Assembly (NCBI GenBank): GCA_910584545.1
Contig: CAJUBC010000048.1
Span: 1-18,102 of the forward strand
Length of the DNA stretch: 18,102 nt
Direction: 5' to 3'
Source of the DNA: an uncultured Muribaculaceae bacterium
GTDB taxonomy: Bacteria > Bacteroidota > Bacteroidia > Bacteroidales > Muribaculaceae
Both the position numbers and the translations under genes were made by a program. The notes under the pieces are model-generated. The model was given only the letters and a program-made list of their open reading frames with translations, had not been told where the DNA came from and did not search any database. The number at the start of each line of letters is the position of its first letter. Position 1 is the first letter of the stretch. This document shows, one piece after another, positions 15,248 to 18,102 of this stretch.

Positions 15248-15343
15248 GAAAGAAACCCTTTCTCTCTACCTCCCGTTGGAAATAACGGGGAACTGCGCAT
15301 AGGTCATCTTTCCCTCTCTTTAGAGAGAAGCGCACCCCTGACT
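15248..15343 (+). ncRNA. structured ppdK leader with competing stems
   Basis: Several stems can be read by eye. GAAAG/CTTTC (15248-15252 with 15258-15262). Hairpin A, CCCGTT/AACGGG (15272-15277 with 15284-15289). Hairpin B, built from GGGG/CCCC (15287-15290 with 15335-15338), TGCGC/GCGCA (15294-15298 with 15330-15334) and CTCTCT/AGAGAG (15314-15319 with 15322-15327). TTCTCTCTA (15260-15268) is also perfectly complementary to TAGAGAGAA (15321-15329), which would break hairpin B. GGTCA in the B internal loop (15302-15306) can pair with TGACT (15339-15343), making a pseudoknot. This suggests a cis-regulatory leader. No known riboswitch family was recognised, and no folding energy was computed. 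Confidence 0.45.
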
Positions 15344-15352
15344 GGATAATGA

Positions 15353-15370
15353 AGACAAATAATACCTTAA
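15353..15370 (+). repeat. leader element shared with glutamine synthetase (copy 2)
   Basis: AGACAAATAATACCTTAA lies 30 nt before the ppdK ATG and ten nt after the structured leader. It matches copy 1 at 10177-10193 except for one extra A. Confidence 0.6.
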
Positions 15371-15400
15371 TAAAATATAATATAAAACCCAAAGAGCTCT

Positions 15401-18102
15401 ATGGCAAAAAAAATTTATACGTTCGGTGACGGTAAAGCCGAAGGTAAGGCCGACATGAGAAATCTTCTCGGCGGCAAAGGAGCAAATCTTGCTGAGATGA
15501 ATCTGCTGGGAATGCCGGTACCTCCGGGATTCACCATCACTACCGAAGTTTGTACGGAATATACACAGCTTGGCCGTGACGCCGTTGTCAACGATATCAA
15601 AGCTGACGTGGAGAAAGCTATCGCCCACGTGGAGAATCTTACAGGAAAGAAATTCGACGATCCTTCCAATCCCCTCCTCGTATCCGTACGTTCCGGCGCA
15701 CGCGCGTCGATGCCCGGTATGATGGATACCGTCCTCAACCTCGGTATGAACGACGCCACCGTGGCTACCATGGCAGAGAAGAGCGGCAATCCCCGCTTCG
15801 CATGGGACAGCTACCGCCGCTTCGTCCAGATGTACGGCGACGTGGTGCTCGGCATGAAGCCGAAAAGCAAGACCGACATCGATCCCTTCGAGGCCATCAT
15901 GGATCAGGTGAAGGAAGAGAAAGGTGTCAAATTCGACAATGAACTCAATGTCGATGACCTCAAGGAGCTCGTAGTGCGCTTCAAGAAGGCTGTAAAGGAA
16001 TACACAGGCAAGGACTTCCCCGAATCCGCATGGGAACAGCTCTGGGGCGGTATCTGCGCGGTGTTCGACAGCTGGATGAACGAACGCGCCATCATCTATC
16101 GCCGCATGAACCAGATTCCCGAGGAATGGGGAACCGCTGTCAACGTTCAGGCGATGGTTTACGGTAACATGGGCGACAACTCCGCTACAGGCGTGGCTTT
16201 CAGCCGCGACGCCGCTACCGGAGAGAACCTCTTCAACGGAGAATACCTCATCAACGCACAGGGCGAGGATGTCGTGGCCGGTGTCCGCACTCCCCAGCAG
16301 ATCACCATCGAAGGCTCCCGTCGCTGGGCAGCCCTCCAGGGTATCGGCGAGGAAGAGCGCCGCGCTAAATATCCCTCTCTCGAGGAATCAATGCCTGACC
16401 TCGCCGCCGAACTGATCGGCATCGCCCATAAGCTCGAGGACCACTACAGAGACATGCAGGATATGGAGTTCACCATCCAGGACGGCAAGCTCTGGATGCT
16501 CCAGACACGTAACGGAAAGCGCACCGGCGCAGCGATGGTTCGCATCGCCATGGATCTCCTCCGCGAGAACATGATCGACGAGAAGACCGCACTCCTCCGC
16601 ATGGAGCCGCAGAAACTCGACGAACTCCTCCACCCTGTCTTCGACAAAGACGCACTCAAGCGCGCCAAAGTCGTGGCTAAGGGTCTTCCCGCATCGCCCG
16701 GCGCAGCAACCGGTCAGATCGTATTCCAGGCTGAAGACGCCGAGGAATGGGCAGAAAAGAAAAAGAAAGTCATCCTCATCCGTATCGAGACTTCTCCCGA
16801 AGACCTCCGCGGTATGGCAGTCGCCCAGGGTATACTCACGATGCGTGGCGGTATGACATCTCACGCAGCAGTGGTTGCCCGCGGTATGGGTAAATGCTGC
16901 GTATCCGGAGCCGGCGAGATCAAGGTTGACTATAAGGAGAAGACCGTCGAAATGGGCGGTAAGGTCTACAAGGAAGGTGACTGGATTTCGCTCAACGGAT
17001 CGACAGGTGACGTTTACGAAGGACAGGTGCCCACCACAGAGCCCGAGCTCGACGGTGATTTCGGCGCCATCATGAACCTCGCCGACAAGTTCACCAACTG
17101 TCTGGTACGCACTAACGCCGACACACCCCGCGACGCAAAGCAGGCACGTCACTTCGGAGCCCAGGGTATCGGTCTCTGCCGCACGGAGCACATGTTCTTC
17201 GAAGGCGACCGTATCAAGGCCATCCGTGAGATGATCCTCGCATCCGACGAGGAAGGCCGCCGCATCGCCCTCGCCAAGCTCCTTCCCATGCAGCGCATGG
17301 ACTTCGAAGGCATCTTCGAGGCAATGGACGGCTACGGCGTGACAGTGCGTCTGCTCGACCCGCCGTTGCACGAGTTCGTTCCTCACCAGACAGCCACACA
17401 GAAAGAGATGGCCGAGGAGATGGGACTCACACTCGAGGCTGTAAAGGCCAAAGTCGACAGCCTTGAGGAATTCAACCCGATGCTCGGTCACCGTGGCTGC
17501 CGTCTCGGAATCACGTATCCCGAGATCACCGAGATGCAGACAAGAGCCATCATCGAGGCCGCCCTCAACTGCAAGGCCCGCGGCATAAAGGTATATCCCG
17601 AGATCATGGTTCCGCTCGTAGGTACGCTCAAGGAGCTCCAGCATCAGGCCAACGTGATCAACACCACAGCGGCCAAGGTATTCGACGAGCGCGGAGAATC
17701 TGTGATGTACAAGGTCGGCACGATGATCGAGGTACCGCGCGCGGCCCTCACCGCCAACCAGATAGCAGAGGTAGCCGACTTCTTCTCGTTCGGAACCAAC
17801 GACCTCACCCAGATGACGTTCGGATACTCCCGTGACGACGCACCCAAGTTCCTGAAATACTACAAAGAGAAAGGGATCATCAAGGTTGATCCGTTCGAGG
17901 TACTCGATCAGGAAGGTGTAGGCCAGCTTGTCCGCATGGGCGTAGAGAAAGGCCGTTCCACCAAACCCGAGCTGAAGGTCGGCATCTGCGGCGAGCACGG
18001 AGGCGAGCCCAGCAGCGTTAAGTTCTGTGCGAAACTCGGCATGAACTACGTAAGCTGCTCCCCCTTCCGCGTGCCCATCGCCCGCGTAGCCGCGGCGCAG
18101 GC
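15401..18102 (+). CDS. ppdK: pyruvate, phosphate dikinase (3' end cut by window edge)
   Basis: PPDK interconverts pyruvate, ATP and phosphate with PEP, AMP and pyrophosphate. In anaerobes it can run in glycolysis or in PEP formation. The frame is open for 900 codons to the window edge. The ending GGEPSSVKFCAKLGMNYVSCSPFRVPIARVAAAQ shows that only a few residues are missing. The N-terminal ATP-grasp domain carries GGKGANLAEM and SVRSGARASMPGMMDTVLNLG. The swivelling domain has the phosphorylated histidine H488 in GGMTSHAAVVARGMG. The C-terminal PEP-binding barrel has C863 in GICGEHGGEP. H488 and C863 correspond to H455 and C831 of the Clostridium symbiosum enzyme, both offset by about 32 residues. 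The Thr two residues before the histidine (T486) is the position regulated by phosphorylation in plant PPDK, but no regulator gene is present here. Codon use is strongly biased, as expected of high expression. Confidence 0.96.
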   Translation, partial: MAKKIYTFGDGKAEGKADMRNLLGGKGANLAEMNLLGMPVPPGFTITTEVCTEYTQLGRDAVVNDIKADVEKAIAHVENLTGKKFDDPSNPLLVSVRSGARASMPGMMDTVLNLGMNDATVATMAEKSGNPRFAWDSYRRFVQMYGDVVLGMKPKSKTDIDPFEAIMDQVKEEKGVKFDNELNVDDLKELVVRFKKAVKEYTGKDFPESAWEQLWGGICAVFDSWMNERAIIYRRMNQIPEEWGTAVNVQAMVYGNMGDNSATGVAFSRDAATGENLFNGEYLINAQGEDVVAGVRTPQQITIEGSRRWAALQGIGEEERRAKYPSLEESMPDLAAELIGIAHKLEDHYRDMQDMEFTIQDGKLWMLQTRNGKRTGAAMVRIAMDLLRENMIDEKTALLRMEPQKLDELLHPVFDKDALKRAKVVAKGLPASPGAATGQIVFQAEDAEEWAEKKKKVILIRIETSPEDLRGMAVAQGILTMRGGMTSHAAVVARGMGKCCVSGAGEIKVDYKEKTVEMGGKVYKEGDWISLNGSTGDVYEGQVPTTEPELDGDFGAIMNLADKFTNCLVRTNADTPRDAKQARHFGAQGIGLCRTEHMFFEGDRIKAIREMILASDEEGRRIALAKLLPMQRMDFEGIFEAMDGYGVTVRLLDPPLHEFVPHQTATQKEMAEEMGLTLEAVKAKVDSLEEFNPMLGHRGCRLGITYPEITEMQTRAIIEAALNCKARGIKVYPEIMVPLVGTLKELQHQANVINTTAAKVFDERGESVMYKVGTMIEVPRAALTANQIAEVADFFSFGTNDLTQMTFGYSRDDAPKFLKYYKEKGIIKVDPFEVLDQEGVGQLVRMGVEKGRSTKPELKVGICGEHGGEPSSVKFCAKLGMNYVSCSPFRVPIARVAAAQ

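Noticed and set aside
15024..15400. tRNA, SRP RNA or 6S RNA in the longest plus-strand gap
   Set aside because: No cloverleaf, SRP core or long rod-like structure was found. The stems seen are short and fit a leader better.
16388..17998. 536-codon open frame on the minus strand
   Set aside because: It is wholly antisense to ppdK, which has clear family motifs. The frame stays open because of the G/C-ending codon bias of ppdK, and the translation is low in recognisable motifs.

Overview
This window is about 18.1 kb of ordinary chromosome, most likely from an anaerobic gut member of the Bacteroidales. A Muribaculaceae- or Bacteroides-like host is an inference. The signs are a short RpoD (286 residues, no region 1.1), promoter boxes of the Bacteroidetes form TAnnTTTG, A/T-rich leaders without strong Shine-Dalgarno sequences, and the type of glutamine synthetase and pyruvate phosphate dikinase. 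No insertion sequence, prophage, CRISPR array, tRNA or rRNA was found. All complete genes look intact.

Layout. Positions 123-3483: trmN (minus) diverges from lon (plus). Positions 3420-6048: a minus-strand operon read as nadC, yraN, DEAD-box RNA helicase, whose last gene overlaps the end of lon on the opposite strand. Positions 6145-8292: an exported M3 peptidase (dcp, minus). Positions 8400-9260: rpoD (minus) with a strong intrinsic terminator. Positions 9261-9654: a 394-bp non-coding stretch with repeats. Positions 9655-9951: a thioredoxin (minus). Positions 10207-12405: a plus-strand pair, glutamine synthetase and a ThiF/MoeB-like E1 enzyme. Positions 12414-15023: a minus-strand pair, rlmD then an MscS-type channel, converging on the E1 gene. 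Positions 15401-18102: ppdK (plus), which runs off the right edge only a few codons before its expected end.

The genes cover housekeeping functions: transcription (RpoD), RNA maturation and remodelling (TrmN, RlmD, DEAD-box helicase), protein quality control and peptide turnover (Lon, Dcp), redox (thioredoxin), NAD synthesis (NadC), ammonium assimilation (glutamine synthetase), the pyruvate/PEP node (PPDK) and osmotic protection (MscS).

I saw no new multi-gene system. The most interesting signals are non-coding. The ppdK leader can form competing stems, including a 9-bp long-range pairing, a local hairpin and a possible pseudoknot, which suggests an attenuator or riboswitch. A 17-18-nt element is shared, with one gap, by the glutamine synthetase and ppdK leaders just before their start codons. 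Repeats and inverted repeats lie in the long stretch upstream of rpoD. Coding oddities are the lon/helicase antisense overlap and a charged insertion of about 70 residues in the MscS cytoplasmic domain.
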